Below are positions 36,695 through 45,650 of a stretch of DNA of 50,287 nt, piece after piece. Origin of the DNA: JAUIBE01 sp035267185 (lineage in GTDB: Bacteria > Pseudomonadota > Gammaproteobacteria > Xanthomonadales > SZUA-36); NCBI GenBank assembly GCA_035267185.1, contig DATFLY010000047.1:1-50287 (forward strand). The letters are read 5' to 3'. Positions within the stretch are counted from its first letter, which is position 1, and every line of letters begins with the position of its first letter. Position numbers and translations under genes: made by a program. The notes beneath the pieces are model-generated. The model was given only the letters and a program-made list of their open reading frames with translations. It did no database searches and was not told where the DNA came from.

Positions 36695-37795
36695 TTAAAG
36701 CTTTAAAGGCATCACAACATGTCGATCCACGCTGTCTTCTATGCCACTGATCAGACAGCTGCTGTTGGCGTCACGCAGCGCCATTTTCACTTCGCTGGTT
36801 TGAAGCGCGGTCAGCGCATCAAGTAAATACGTCACGTTGAATCCGACAGCAATCTGGTCGAAATTCATTTCTGCCTCGAGGTTTTCCACCGCTTCTTCGT
36901 GTTGAGGGTTGTGCGCAATAATCTTCACGGCCCCACCACCTGCCTCTAATCGGACACCGCGATATTTTTCGTTAGAAAGAATGGCTGCGCGTTGAAGTGC
37001 GTGGGTAAAAGCATCTCGATCGATCTTGATTTCGCGGTCCGTCCCCACCGGTATCACTGCTTCATAATCCGGGAATCGACCGTCAATCAGCTTGGAAGTC
37101 AGGATTGTGCGACCTTTGACCAGCCTGATGTGGTTCTTGCCAATCGCCAGCTCTACTTCATCCTCGCTGTCTCCCAGCATCCGTACCATCTCAAGTACGC
37201 CTTTACGCGGAACGATCAGCTGACGATCACTGGAAACGGTTACACCTTTTTCAAGGTCACAAATGGCCAAACGATGCCCATCGGTGGCAACTGTTCTTAA
37301 CTGGCCATCGCGGAACTCAAACAACAATCCGTTCAGGTAGTACCGAACATCCTGGTTGGCCATGGCGAAGGCTGTTTTCTCCAAAAGCTCTTTGACATTA
37401 ACCTCTTGAATTTTAATGGCTTCGAGTGTTTCGACCTGATCGGTGGCTGGAAACTCTGTCGCCGGAAGGGTGGCCAGGGTAAAACGACTGCGACCTGAGG
37501 AAACCGTTGCCTTGTCACCATCTACCGTTACCCCGATAGAGACGCCATCAGGCAATGCTCGAACGATATCCACAAGCTTGCGGGCTGGAATGGTGATTTC
37601 ACCTTCCGTCTGAACATCTGCCTGGACGGCGGCGATCAGCTCAACTTCCATATCGGTACCAGAGACGGTCACTTCACCACCCCGTGCAGAAATAAGGAAG
37701 TTAGCCAGTACCGGAAGCGTCTGTTTACGTTCAACCACACCGACGACCTGGCTTAGGGGTTGCAAGAATACTTCGCGCTGAATTTCGAATTTCAT
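36695..37795 (-). CDS. dnaN: DNA polymerase III beta sliding clamp
   Basis: 366 residues, complete three-domain clamp ending H-V-V-M-P-L-K-L, with the usual M-K-F-x-I-x-R-E start. AAGGAAG stands upstream of the ATG. The clamp tethers replicative polymerase to DNA. It lies between the origin and recF, and the origin's AT-rich tract ends about 30 bases from its start. Confidence 0.98.
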   Translation of the reverse strand: MKFEIQREVFLQPLSQVVGVVERKQTLPVLANFLISARGGEVTVSGTDMEVELIAAVQADVQTEGEITIPARKLVDIVRALPDGVSIGVTVDGDKATVSSGRSRFTLATLPATEFPATDQVETLEAIKIQEVNVKELLEKTAFAMANQDVRYYLNGLLFEFRDGQLRTVATDGHRLAICDLEKGVTVSSDRQLIVPRKGVLEMVRMLGDSEDEVELAIGKNHIRLVKGRTILTSKLIDGRFPDYEAVIPVGTDREIKIDRDAFTHALQRAAILSNEKYRGVRLEAGGGAVKIIAHNPQHEEAVENLEAEMNFDQIAVGFNVTYLLDALTALQTSEVKMALRDANSSCLISGIEDSVDRHVVMPLKL

Positions 37796-38051
37796 GAAGA
37801 CGCTTCCTTATTAATTACTGTTCTTTATATATATATATGTAGTAGTAGTAAGTGCTGTGGATTAACAACTTGTTCCATAAAACACTATAAATTCAATACT
37901 TTATCAAAAAAATCGCGGTACATAACCAGGCACTTTAACTGTTGATGGCCTGTGGATAAATTGATGGTGCCTTTTTATCCATAGCTTATCCACAACTATT
38001 CAAGAGCCTTTGCACAGTTTGTTAGGGAATCCCGCTCAATGCTCCGGCTCG
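37796..38051. other. oriC: replication origin (oriC) in the dnaN-dnaA gap
   Basis: 256 bases rich in A/T with four DnaA-box-like 9-mers: TGTGGATTA (37856-37864, one mismatch), TGTGGATAA (37951-37959, perfect complement of TTATCCACA), TTATCCATA (37975-37983, one mismatch) and TTATCCACA (37986-37994, perfect). A TA-repeat and TAG trinucleotides lie toward dnaN. No GATC occurs in the whole gap, so SeqA/Dam-style sequestration is unlikely here. The dnaA-rpmH gap has only one box, so this gap is the better origin. Confidence 0.8.
37826..37864. other. BUS-like unwinding module
   Basis: In order: a 13-base TA repeat (37826-37838), three TAG and one TAA trinucleotides (37840-37851), a GTGC spacer (37852-37855) and the DnaA box TGTGGATTA (37856-37864). 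This is the AT tract, DnaA-trio, GC spacer, DnaA box order of the basal unwinding system described for bacterial origins. The orientation agrees with trios read 3' to 5' away from the box. Confidence 0.6.
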
Positions 38052-39359
38052 TCATGCTGTCAGCAGCCGAAGCAGTTTGGCTTTGTCTTCCCTGATTCTT
38101 CCATCAGTGTCACATAACTCTGCAATTTTACGACAAGCGTGAAGGACTGTGGTGTGGTCACGACCACCAAATGCATCTCCTATCTCGGGTAGAGAATGCT
38201 CAGTCAGTTCCTTGGTCAATGCCATGGCCATTTGCCTCGGACGTGCAATATTTCTTGAACGGCGCCGTGAAAGCAGGTCCGAGACGCGAATTTTGTAGTA
38301 TTCCGCAACGGTTTTCTGCGTATTTTCTATCGTAATCAGTCGATCATGTACCATCAGCAAGTCGCGCAGGACTTCACGCGCAAAACTCTCATCGATGGTC
38401 CTGCCGGAAAACCGGGCGTTGGCAACAAGCGTGTTCAGCGCCCCTTCAAGATCCCGAACGTTTGAACGCATTTTTCGTGCGATCAGGAACGCAACCGACT
38501 CGTCAAGCGCAATGTCCCGCTCCTGGGCCTTGTTCAGCAAAATCGCTACCCGGGTTTCGAAGTCGGGTGGCTCAATCGCAACAGTCAGCCCCCAGCCAAA
38601 ACGTGATCGCAACCGGGCCTCAAGCCCCTTTACCTCTTTCGGATAACGGTCACAGGTCAAAATAATTTGCTGTTTGCTATCCAATAAAGCATTGAAAGTA
38701 TGGAAGAATTCTTCCTGCGTTCTGTCCTTACCAGCGAAAAACTGAATATCATCAATCAACAGGGCTTCTGCCGTTCGATAATGTTGCTTGAATGCCTCGA
38801 TGGTATCCCGACGAAGGGCCTGGATCATTTCGCTGACAAAGCGCTCGGAGTGCAAATACAGCACTTTTGCATGGGGATCGCGCTCGTGAATCAGGTTCCC
38901 GGCAGCATGTAGCAGGTGGGTTTTACCAAGGCCGGTGCCTCCATAGAGCAAAAGCGGGTTGTAAGCGCCGCCAGGCTTTTTTGCCACTTGTTGGGCGGCG
39001 GCGTAACCCAGCTCATTCGATTTACCAGTGACAAAATTGTTGAAACGATATCGATTGTCAAGACCGGTCTTGTGAATGATTCGTGTTTTTTCTGTTGCCA
39101 CGTCGGGAACCTGCGAGCTGACACTTCCCAATTCGATATGAACCTGTTCACGGCTTGAGCCCAGGTGTTCAAAAATATCCCGGATTCGCTCCAGGTGATT
39201 GGTGGTGATGTAGTCGCAGACGTATTCGTTGGGCGCCGTCAAAATGATCTGGTCCTTACGGGACCTGACCTGCAGAGGACGTATCCAGGTGTTGAATTCT
39301 TCAGCCGGCAATTCCTTTTCGAGGAACTTGAGGCAGGTTTCCCAGTGCTGTTGGGCCAT
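38052..39359 (-). CDS. dnaA: chromosomal replication initiator DnaA
   Basis: 435 residues. Domain I is at the N-terminus (W-E-T-C-L-K-F-L-E-K-E-L-P-A-E-E-F-N-T-W-I-R-P-L-Q), followed by a short linker. The AAA+ domain has Walker A G-G-T-G-L-G-K-T-H and Walker B L-L-I-D-D-I-Q-F. The C-terminal DnaA-box-binding helix-turn-helix has G-G-R-D-H-T-T-V-L-H-A. It is transcribed toward the origin it serves. A DnaA box at 39452-39460 upstream suggests autoregulation. The length is on the short side because domain II is short. Confidence 0.98.
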   Translation of the reverse strand: MAQQHWETCLKFLEKELPAEEFNTWIRPLQVRSRKDQIILTAPNEYVCDYITTNHLERIRDIFEHLGSSREQVHIELGSVSSQVPDVATEKTRIIHKTGLDNRYRFNNFVTGKSNELGYAAAQQVAKKPGGAYNPLLLYGGTGLGKTHLLHAAGNLIHERDPHAKVLYLHSERFVSEMIQALRRDTIEAFKQHYRTAEALLIDDIQFFAGKDRTQEEFFHTFNALLDSKQQIILTCDRYPKEVKGLEARLRSRFGWGLTVAIEPPDFETRVAILLNKAQERDIALDESVAFLIARKMRSNVRDLEGALNTLVANARFSGRTIDESFAREVLRDLLMVHDRLITIENTQKTVAEYYKIRVSDLLSRRRSRNIARPRQMAMALTKELTEHSLPEIGDAFGGRDHTTVLHACRKIAELCDTDGRIREDKAKLLRLLTA

Positions 39360-39451
39360 TTTATGGCGATATATTATTCTGTGTGGAGTGGCGGTTGCGC
39401 CCAGGGCCAGCCTTATTCAACGGATGCTCCCGGGCGGGTAGTCTAACTCGC

Positions 39452-39460
39452 TGTGGATAA
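39452..39460 (-). promoter_or_regulatory. DnaA box upstream of dnaA
   Basis: TGTGGATAA, a perfect complement of TTATCCACA, 93 bases upstream of the dnaA start and divergent from rpmH. It is likely to serve DnaA autoregulation. Confidence 0.65.
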
Positions 39461-39507
39461 CTTGGCCACTGGCATTCGACAAGTTGGCCTAAAACTTATA
39501 TTGGAGT

Positions 39508-39537
39508 TGTCTAGTGAGGCTGTTCTGAGTTAAAATT
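39508..39537 (+). promoter_or_regulatory. candidate promoter of rpmH-rnpA
   Basis: TTGTCT (39508-39513), an 18-base spacer and TAAAAT (39532-39537), about 33 bases before the rpmH ATG. Confidence 0.5.
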
Positions 39538-39569
39538 CGCCTCTTTTGTCGACGATTTTGGACGCAGTC

Positions 39570-39704
39570 ATGAAACGTACATTTCAACCAAGCAAACTCA
39601 AGCGCAAGCGCCGTCACGGCTTTCGTGCCCGCATGGCAACACGCGGCGGTCGCGCCGTGATCAGATCAAGAAGAGCCAAGGGCAGAAAGCGCCTGTCAGC
39701 CTGA
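39570..39704 (+). CDS. rpmH: 50S ribosomal protein L34
   Basis: 44 residues, complete: M-K-R-T-F-Q-P-S start, basic middle R-K-R-R-H-G-F-R-A-R-M and K-G-R-K-R-L-S-A end. It is a large-subunit ribosomal protein, in its usual place divergent from dnaA and followed by rnpA. Confidence 0.98.
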   Translation: MKRTFQPSKLKRKRRHGFRARMATRGGRAVIRSRRAKGRKRLSA

Positions 39705-39811
39705 GCCAGCACTTTAATCAGAATAAGATCCCGGTATAGCATCATCATTGGGCGGCATCGTTGGCCGTTGATGTCTGTGAATGCGATCAGACGAGTGATC
39801 CGGAAGTGACC

Positions 39812-40264
39812 ATGTCGCGGTCTTTCAAACCAACATCAAGGCTTCTGAAACCCGCTGATTTTAAAAATGTTTTCAACCGGGCGGTGATTTCTTCCGATCG
39901 CTTGTTCAGGGTCTTCGCCTGTGTTGGCAGCGCTACCCGGTCGCGACTGGGGCTGGCTGTCTCACGCAAGGTTGACCGACGAGCCGTCGTTCGCAATCGA
40001 ATCAAACGAATTATTCGGGAAAGCTTCAGACACCAATACCCTGTCGGAAATCAGTGTTCGTCAGGCGAGGACAATTATGCTGAAGGCACCAGGAACGGGC
40101 AGGACTATGTTGTCGTGGCCTCTCCGCCTTCAGCCAGCGCAGATAACGAGCAGATTCGGGAATCACTGTCCAGGCACTGGCAGAAAGTGGATCTCAAACT
40201 GAAAAACAGGGCCGCACAGGCTAATAACGAAACAAGGAATAATTCGAGTAACCCGGATGGCTAA
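39812..40264 (+). CDS. rnpA: ribonuclease P protein component
   Basis: 150 residues from the ATG at 39812 (GGAAGTG upstream). The RNR motif (A-V-V-R-N-R-I-K-R-I-I-R-E-S-F-R) is at 58-73, with F-K-N-V-F near residue 17 and L-G-L-A-V-S-R-K near 46. It supports the catalytic RNA in tRNA 5' maturation. The chain is longer than the usual 115-130: about 20 acidic/polar residues (77-97) are inserted between the RNR helix and the D-Y-V-V-V strand, and there is an Asn-rich tail. It overlaps yidC by 8 bases. Confidence 0.92.
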   Translation: MSRSFKPTSRLLKPADFKNVFNRAVISSDRLFRVFACVGSATRSRLGLAVSRKVDRRAVVRNRIKRIIRESFRHQYPVGNQCSSGEDNYAEGTRNGQDYVVVASPPSASADNEQIRESLSRHWQKVDLKLKNRAAQANNETRNNSSNPDG

Positions 40265-41972
40265 TCTCAGACCAATACTGTTAATAACGCTGGTCTTTCT
40301 TGCTTACCTGATCTGGTTGGAGTGGCAGAAGGACTATGGTCCGCAGCCTGTTGCGCAGGCGCCGGCCAAAGTTCAGACAGACACCACGACTGGAACACCG
40401 GACGTGCCTGTTATGGGCGAGCCCGGGTCATCCGCAGAACCTCCGGCAGATCTGCCTGATATCAATGATTCTGTTGCTATGGCTGGTCAGCAGAATTCAG
40501 ACCAGACCAGTCCGCAGCAAACACCTGTCCAGCGACAAACCGTCGAAGTGGTCACTGATGTCCTGAGACTCGAAATCGACCTGACCGGCGGTACCGTGGT
40601 GGTTGCCGAGCTTCTCGATTACGCCGAGACGGTAGAGAATCCCGAACAGAAAGTTGTGTTGCTTCAGCCGTCAGGGCCAAAGACATTCCTTGCCCAGTCA
40701 GGACTGCTCAGTCACCAGAGTGCACCCAACCACACCAGTGTCTACAGCGCATCACAGAACAACTGGGCACTCAGCGCAGACCAGGACACACTGGAAGTTC
40801 CCCTGACCTGGCGTTCGGATGACGGCGTCGAGGTCACCAAACGTTTTATTCTGAATCGGAATCAGTACGACATCACGGTTCTGCATGAGGTACGCAACTC
40901 AGGCGAAGCAACATGGCTGGGTAGTCGTTACGACCAACTGCAGCGTGCAGCCTCTACCGATGAGGGTGGCAGCGGGTTTAACAACCCCGAGCGCTACAGT
41001 TTCAATGGCATCGGCTTTTATGACGCTGAAGACAAGTTCCAGAAAGTTGATTACGACGATGTGGTTGACGAACCGTTCAAAAAGACAGTGTCCGGCGGCT
41101 GGCTGGCCATGGTTCAGCACTATTTCTTTGCTGCCTGGATTCCACCTACTGAAGAACTGGTCACTTACTCCACCCAGCAGGTGACGACAAACGGGCAGAC
41201 TCGCTATATTGCCAGGGATGTCTCACCGGCCGTGCAGGTAGCACCTGGCGCGACTGCCACATTCACCAGCAGGCTGTACGTCGGGCCCAAGCTTCAGGAT
41301 GATCTGCCCCAAATTGCACCGGGCCTTGAGCACACCGTCAATTACGGGATTTTCACCGTTTTTTCAAAGCCCTTGTTCTGGCTGCTGGAAAAAATCCACG
41401 ACTACGTGGGTAACTGGGGTTGGTCAATTATCCTGCTGACTGTCCTGATCAAGCTCGCCTTTTTAAAACTGACCGAAGCACAGTTTCGCTCAACGGCGCG
41501 AATGCGCAAACTTCAGCCCCGGATAGAACAATTGAAGGAAAGATATGGCGACGACCGTCAGCGCATGAGCCAGGCGATGATGGAAATGTACAAGACCGAA
41601 AAGGTCAATCCGCTGGGTGGGTGTTTGCCGATCCTTGTCCAGATCCCCATATTTATTGCGCTCTATTGGGTATTGATCGAATCGGTAGAGTTGAGGCAGG
41701 CACCCTTTATTCTGTGGATTGAAAATCTTTCGGCGCGCGACCCTTACTTCGTGCTGCCCGCACTCAATGCCATCTTCATGATAGCGACCCAGCGCCTCAC
41801 GCCGATGGTTGGTATGGATCCGGTTCAGCGAAAAATGATGAGTGCGATGCCGGTAGTGTTTTCCGTCCTTTTCGCGTTTTTCCCTGCAGGCCTGGTGCTT
41901 TACTGGGCGACCAACGCTGGCCTTTCGCTGGCTCAGCAGGTTTATATCACGCGTAAGATTGAGCGCTCCTAG
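40257..41972 (+). CDS. yidC: membrane protein insertase YidC
   Basis: 571 residues. One N-terminal helix (residues 5-18) is followed by a Gln/Pro-rich linker, the large periplasmic P1 domain (about 75-340) and the five-helix insertase core (C-terminal 230 residues, with P-I-F-I-A-L-Y-W-V-L and L-V-L-Y-W-A-T-N). YidC inserts inner membrane proteins with or without SecYEG. The gene overlaps rnpA directly; yidD, which normally stands between them, is absent. Confidence 0.97.
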   Translation: MANLRPILLITLVFLAYLIWLEWQKDYGPQPVAQAPAKVQTDTTTGTPDVPVMGEPGSSAEPPADLPDINDSVAMAGQQNSDQTSPQQTPVQRQTVEVVTDVLRLEIDLTGGTVVVAELLDYAETVENPEQKVVLLQPSGPKTFLAQSGLLSHQSAPNHTSVYSASQNNWALSADQDTLEVPLTWRSDDGVEVTKRFILNRNQYDITVLHEVRNSGEATWLGSRYDQLQRAASTDEGGSGFNNPERYSFNGIGFYDAEDKFQKVDYDDVVDEPFKKTVSGGWLAMVQHYFFAAWIPPTEELVTYSTQQVTTNGQTRYIARDVSPAVQVAPGATATFTSRLYVGPKLQDDLPQIAPGLEHTVNYGIFTVFSKPLFWLLEKIHDYVGNWGWSIILLTVLIKLAFLKLTEAQFRSTARMRKLQPRIEQLKERYGDDRQRMSQAMMEMYKTEKVNPLGGCLPILVQIPIFIALYWVLIESVELRQAPFILWIENLSARDPYFVLPALNAIFMIATQRLTPMVGMDPVQRKMMSAMPVVFSVLFAFFPAGLVLYWATNAGLSLAQQVYITRKIERS

Positions 41973-41986
41973 CCCGGTTTCGGGAC

Positions 41987-44143
41987 TTAACCCGTTTTTC
42001 CCGATTCAATTGGCAGTTCACGGATGCGCTTGCCGGTGGCAGCAAATATTGCATTTGTGACCGCTGGTGCCACCGGTGGCAACGGGCCTTCACCCAGTCC
42101 CCTGGGTGCATCATCACTGTCGATGAAGTGAACATCAATCACAGGCGTGTCCTGCATTCTGCATATCCTGTAATCATTAAAGTTGCTTTGTTGCACAATA
42201 CCGTCGCGGACAGTGATTTTACCGAAAAGAGCAGCTGAGAGGCCTTCAAGCACACCACCCTGAACCTGGTTTACGGCGCCCTGGGGATTGATGATTCTTC
42301 CGCAGTCGATCGCGCATGTAATCCGGTCAACGCGGATGGTCCGGCCAGTGACCGAAACCTCGGCCACCTCGGCTACCCACGCCCCCTGGTTGTAGCTCGC
42401 GGCGATACCACGTCCTTTTCCGGCAGCGACGGGTGTGGACCAACCCGATTTTTCAGCTGCAACTTCAATCACCTTGCGTAATCTTGCCGCACTGAAGTTG
42501 AAATCTTCACGGACCTGGACGAATTCCTCTTCCCCGACCAGGTTCAGCCAGAACTCAACAGGATCTGTCCCTGCATTTGATGCCAGCTCATCGATGGCAC
42601 TGGATACGACGAACACATTTCCGGAATGGTCAACAGCACGCCACTGCCCCAGTGGGACACGCGCCCGGACCGGGACATAGTCAAACAGCAGGTTGGGGAC
42701 AAAAGCGGCCGGAAATTCATAATTTCCAATTTCAGCAGGCGAACCATCCCTCTCGAGATACCACTGGCGCGGATGGCTGACGACGCGCTGGTTCCAGTGG
42801 CTGATTTTTCCTTCTTCGACTTTCGCCTGAATACGTTGCAGGTTGGCGGGCCGGAAATAGTCATGACGCACATCGTCTTCACGCGACCAGACCACTTTGA
42901 CTGGTCGTCCGGATAATTTTGCGAGCAAGACGGTGTCGGTAATAAAATCAGCATAAAAGCGCCGACCAAACGCCCCGCCTGCGCGCATCACGTGAATGGT
43001 GACGTTTTCCTGCGGAATGCCGAGCACTTTGGCAATCGCCTCTGCAGCCATCGAGGGGTTTTGTGTGGCCGCCCATACCTCGGCATGATTGTCTTCAACC
43101 CTGGCCGTGCAATTCATGGGTTCCATCGGCACATGAGCGAGAAACGGAACCCTGTAAATGACATCAAGGTCCGGGTTTTCGACACCAGGATTGCCATCTT
43201 CCCTGACCACCTCGGGATCGTCACCCAATGCGGCCTCAAACTTCTGTGTCAGCTCATCGCTGTCGTCGCCGCTTTCGGGAATTTGCCATTCGACCTCGAG
43301 CTTTTCAGCACCCTGAAGAGCGGCCCATGTGTTTGTGGCCAGGACAGCAACCCCGGAAACGAAATTTGGACAGTTAGGGAGAATGATTCGACCACCGTGA
43401 TCTGAATTCTTCAGAATGTGAAAATCAATGACGCCTGCAACCGCTTTTGCCTCAGTGGCATCATAGGTCAGTGGCTGACCATCACCATTGGGACAACGTT
43501 TCACCGCCGCATAGAGCATGTTGGGCAAGGTGAAATCAATGCTGTAGGTCTGCCTGCCGCGTACGATATCGGGGCTATCGACATCAGGCAGATCTTTCCC
43601 GATCAGGGTGAAGTCAGATTCGTTTTTAAGTGGTGGTTCTTCAGGAACAGGCATGCTCGCTGCCTGTTCAGACAGCTCCGCATAACTCAGGCGTGCTCCG
43701 CTGGCCTCATGAACAACAAAACCGTTGTCAGTAGACAGTTCAGATACCGGCTGGCCCAGATTCTCTGATGCAGCAGCAACCAGCATGTTGCGGGCCGTGG
43801 CGCCGGCCTGACGCATCGCAGCATAATTCAGCCTGACGCTGAGGCTGCCGCCGGAAAACTGGTTTTCCAGGCGTATATCCCAGTCAGCCTGTTCAACAGT
43901 GACCTGCTTCCAGTCCACATCAAGCTCTTCGGCAATGATCTGGGGCAAGGCTGTCTTGACACCCTGACCCAACTCCGGGTTTTGTGCGTAAATAGTGATT
44001 CGGCCATCCGGGCTGATTCGTACCAGCGGATGTAATTCCTGCGGGCTTTCTGCAAAAGAGGTTGTTACAGGGATGCCAACCATCAGGCCGAGGCTGCTCA
44101 CTGCGCCCAGTTTGAGAAAATCCCGTCGATTGAATTCGATCAT
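41987..44143 (-). CDS. Tat-exported molybdopterin oxidoreductase, IorB-like subunit
   Basis: 718 residues. The twin-arginine signal R-R-D-F-L-K (residues 6-11) and a hydrophobic stretch to A-E-S near 32 indicate export. The body is the large molybdenum-binding subunit of the xanthine dehydrogenase family, close to isoquinoline 1-oxidoreductase beta or aldehyde oxidase: Q-N-P-E-L-G-Q-G near 55, G-G-A-F-G-R-R-F near 365 and G-L-G-E-G near the C-terminus, where the Glu is the catalytic base. The usual small [2Fe-2S] subunit is not adjacent. It stands on the opposite strand between yidC and mnmE. Confidence 0.9.
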   Translation of the reverse strand: MIEFNRRDFLKLGAVSSLGLMVGIPVTTSFAESPQELHPLVRISPDGRITIYAQNPELGQGVKTALPQIIAEELDVDWKQVTVEQADWDIRLENQFSGGSLSVRLNYAAMRQAGATARNMLVAAASENLGQPVSELSTDNGFVVHEASGARLSYAELSEQAASMPVPEEPPLKNESDFTLIGKDLPDVDSPDIVRGRQTYSIDFTLPNMLYAAVKRCPNGDGQPLTYDATEAKAVAGVIDFHILKNSDHGGRIILPNCPNFVSGVAVLATNTWAALQGAEKLEVEWQIPESGDDSDELTQKFEAALGDDPEVVREDGNPGVENPDLDVIYRVPFLAHVPMEPMNCTARVEDNHAEVWAATQNPSMAAEAIAKVLGIPQENVTIHVMRAGGAFGRRFYADFITDTVLLAKLSGRPVKVVWSREDDVRHDYFRPANLQRIQAKVEEGKISHWNQRVVSHPRQWYLERDGSPAEIGNYEFPAAFVPNLLFDYVPVRARVPLGQWRAVDHSGNVFVVSSAIDELASNAGTDPVEFWLNLVGEEEFVQVREDFNFSAARLRKVIEVAAEKSGWSTPVAAGKGRGIAASYNQGAWVAEVAEVSVTGRTIRVDRITCAIDCGRIINPQGAVNQVQGGVLEGLSAALFGKITVRDGIVQQSNFNDYRICRMQDTPVIDVHFIDSDDAPRGLGEGPLPPVAPAVTNAIFAATGKRIRELPIESGKTG

Positions 44144-44291
44144 ATGAAATTAGCCAGTAGTGTGTGGAAGACCATGAAGGCTTGGTATTCTGGCAATATT
44201 CAAACCCTGGTCCGTACTTGTTGCGATAAAGAGAGTGCCACGTTCGATGGAACAGCCCAAATTCACTGATTTGAAGGCAATGCAATAAGAC

Positions 44292-45635
44292 ATGTCTGAT
44301 TCTGACACCATTTGCGCCATTGCCACGCCGCCAGGAACCGGCGGAATCGGAATCGTCAGGCTTTCAGGACCGGGGGTTCCGGAGGTCGCAGAGGGGATAC
44401 TTGGCAGCTTACCTGCACCAAGACATGCGAAGCTCACCGATTTTGTCAATGCCGATGGGAAAACCCTGGACAGCGGAATCGCGCTTTATTTTCCGAAACC
44501 GAGCTCCTTCACAGGTGAACACGTGCTGGAGTTGCAGGGTCATGGTGGCGTCGTGGTTCTCAATTTGTTGTTGCAGCGGGCCCTGGAGCTCGGTGCCAGG
44601 ATGGCCCGGCCTGGAGAGTTTTCGGAGCGTGCGTTTCTGAATGGCAGAATCGACCTGGTGCAGGCGGAAGCCATTGCGGACCTGATCGAATCGGGAACCG
44701 AAGCAGCAGCGCGCGCGGCGCAACGGTCGCTTGAAGGAAGGTTTTCGACAGAAATCAGGGCATTTCAGAAGGCGATCACTGAACTCCGGGTGTTCGTGGA
44801 ATCAGCAATCGACTTTCCCGACGAGGAAATCGACTTCCTCTCGGAGAGCGATGTCACCGAGCAGGTGTTGTCTGTGATCAATCAACTCGAGAATCTTCTG
44901 GTGCGTACTCAACAGGGGCGACTCTTGCGTGACGGGATCGTTATCGCGATCACCGGGCGGCCTAATGCCGGGAAATCCAGCCTTCTCAATGCACTGGCTG
45001 AGAGTGATGTTGCGATCGTAACAGACATACCTGGCACAACCCGGGACGTTCTCCGTGAGCAAATCCACATTGATGGTGTGCCGTTGCACGTCATGGACAC
45101 GGCGGGTATCCGGGATACCGAGGACCCCATCGAAATTGAAGGCATCAGAAGGGCTCGCGGGGCGCTTGCTTCAGCGGACATCATTCTTAATGTCATTGAT
45201 GCGACCACCAGCGACATTGAACTGTACAAAGACAAAAACTCCGGAATTCATGTGCTCAACAAGATTGATTTGTTGGACAAGACGGGACGGGTTGAATTTG
45301 AAAATGCCTGTAAGCGTGGTGAAATATCCGGTGTTCCCGTGTCAGCAAAGACCGGGGAGGGGCTGGAGTCCTTGAAAAGCACCATACTGATGGGTGTAGG
45401 GGCCGGACAGGCACAAGAAGGCAGTTTTTCAGCGCGCCAGCGACACATTGATGCGCTGCGTCGCGTGCAAAATCACCTCCGTGAAGGACGGTCGCAATTG
45501 ATCGATAACCAGGCTGGTGAGTTGCTGGCAGAAGAATTGCGCCTGGCGCAAAAGGCCCTGGGTGAAATTACCGGAGAAGTGACCCCTGATGATCTGCTGG
45601 GCGAAATTTTCTCCAGCTTCTGCATTGGCAAGTAA
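44292..45635 (+). CDS. mnmE: tRNA uridine-5-carboxymethylaminomethyl synthesis GTPase MnmE
   Basis: 447 residues. The N-terminal tetrahydrofolate-binding domain starts with the D-T-I-C-A-I-A-T-P-P-G-x-G-G-I-G-I-V-R motif. The G domain (about 218-370) has G-R-P-N-A-G-K-S-S, D-T-A-G and N-K-I-D, and the protein ends in the required C-I-G-K. With MnmG it modifies wobble uridines of tRNAs. It normally follows yidC; here the IorB-like gene lies between. Confidence 0.98.
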   Translation: MSDSDTICAIATPPGTGGIGIVRLSGPGVPEVAEGILGSLPAPRHAKLTDFVNADGKTLDSGIALYFPKPSSFTGEHVLELQGHGGVVVLNLLLQRALELGARMARPGEFSERAFLNGRIDLVQAEAIADLIESGTEAAARAAQRSLEGRFSTEIRAFQKAITELRVFVESAIDFPDEEIDFLSESDVTEQVLSVINQLENLLVRTQQGRLLRDGIVIAITGRPNAGKSSLLNALAESDVAIVTDIPGTTRDVLREQIHIDGVPLHVMDTAGIRDTEDPIEIEGIRRARGALASADIILNVIDATTSDIELYKDKNSGIHVLNKIDLLDKTGRVEFENACKRGEISGVPVSAKTGEGLESLKSTILMGVGAGQAQEGSFSARQRHIDALRRVQNHLREGRSQLIDNQAGELLAEELRLAQKALGEITGEVTPDDLLGEIFSSFCIGK

Positions 45636-45650
45636 CATCGCCAAGGCCCC

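Noticed and set aside
37760..37945. 61-codon plus-strand frame through the dnaN-dnaA gap
   Set aside because: It runs through the AT tract and a DnaA box, is antisense to dnaN at its start and has no coding character.
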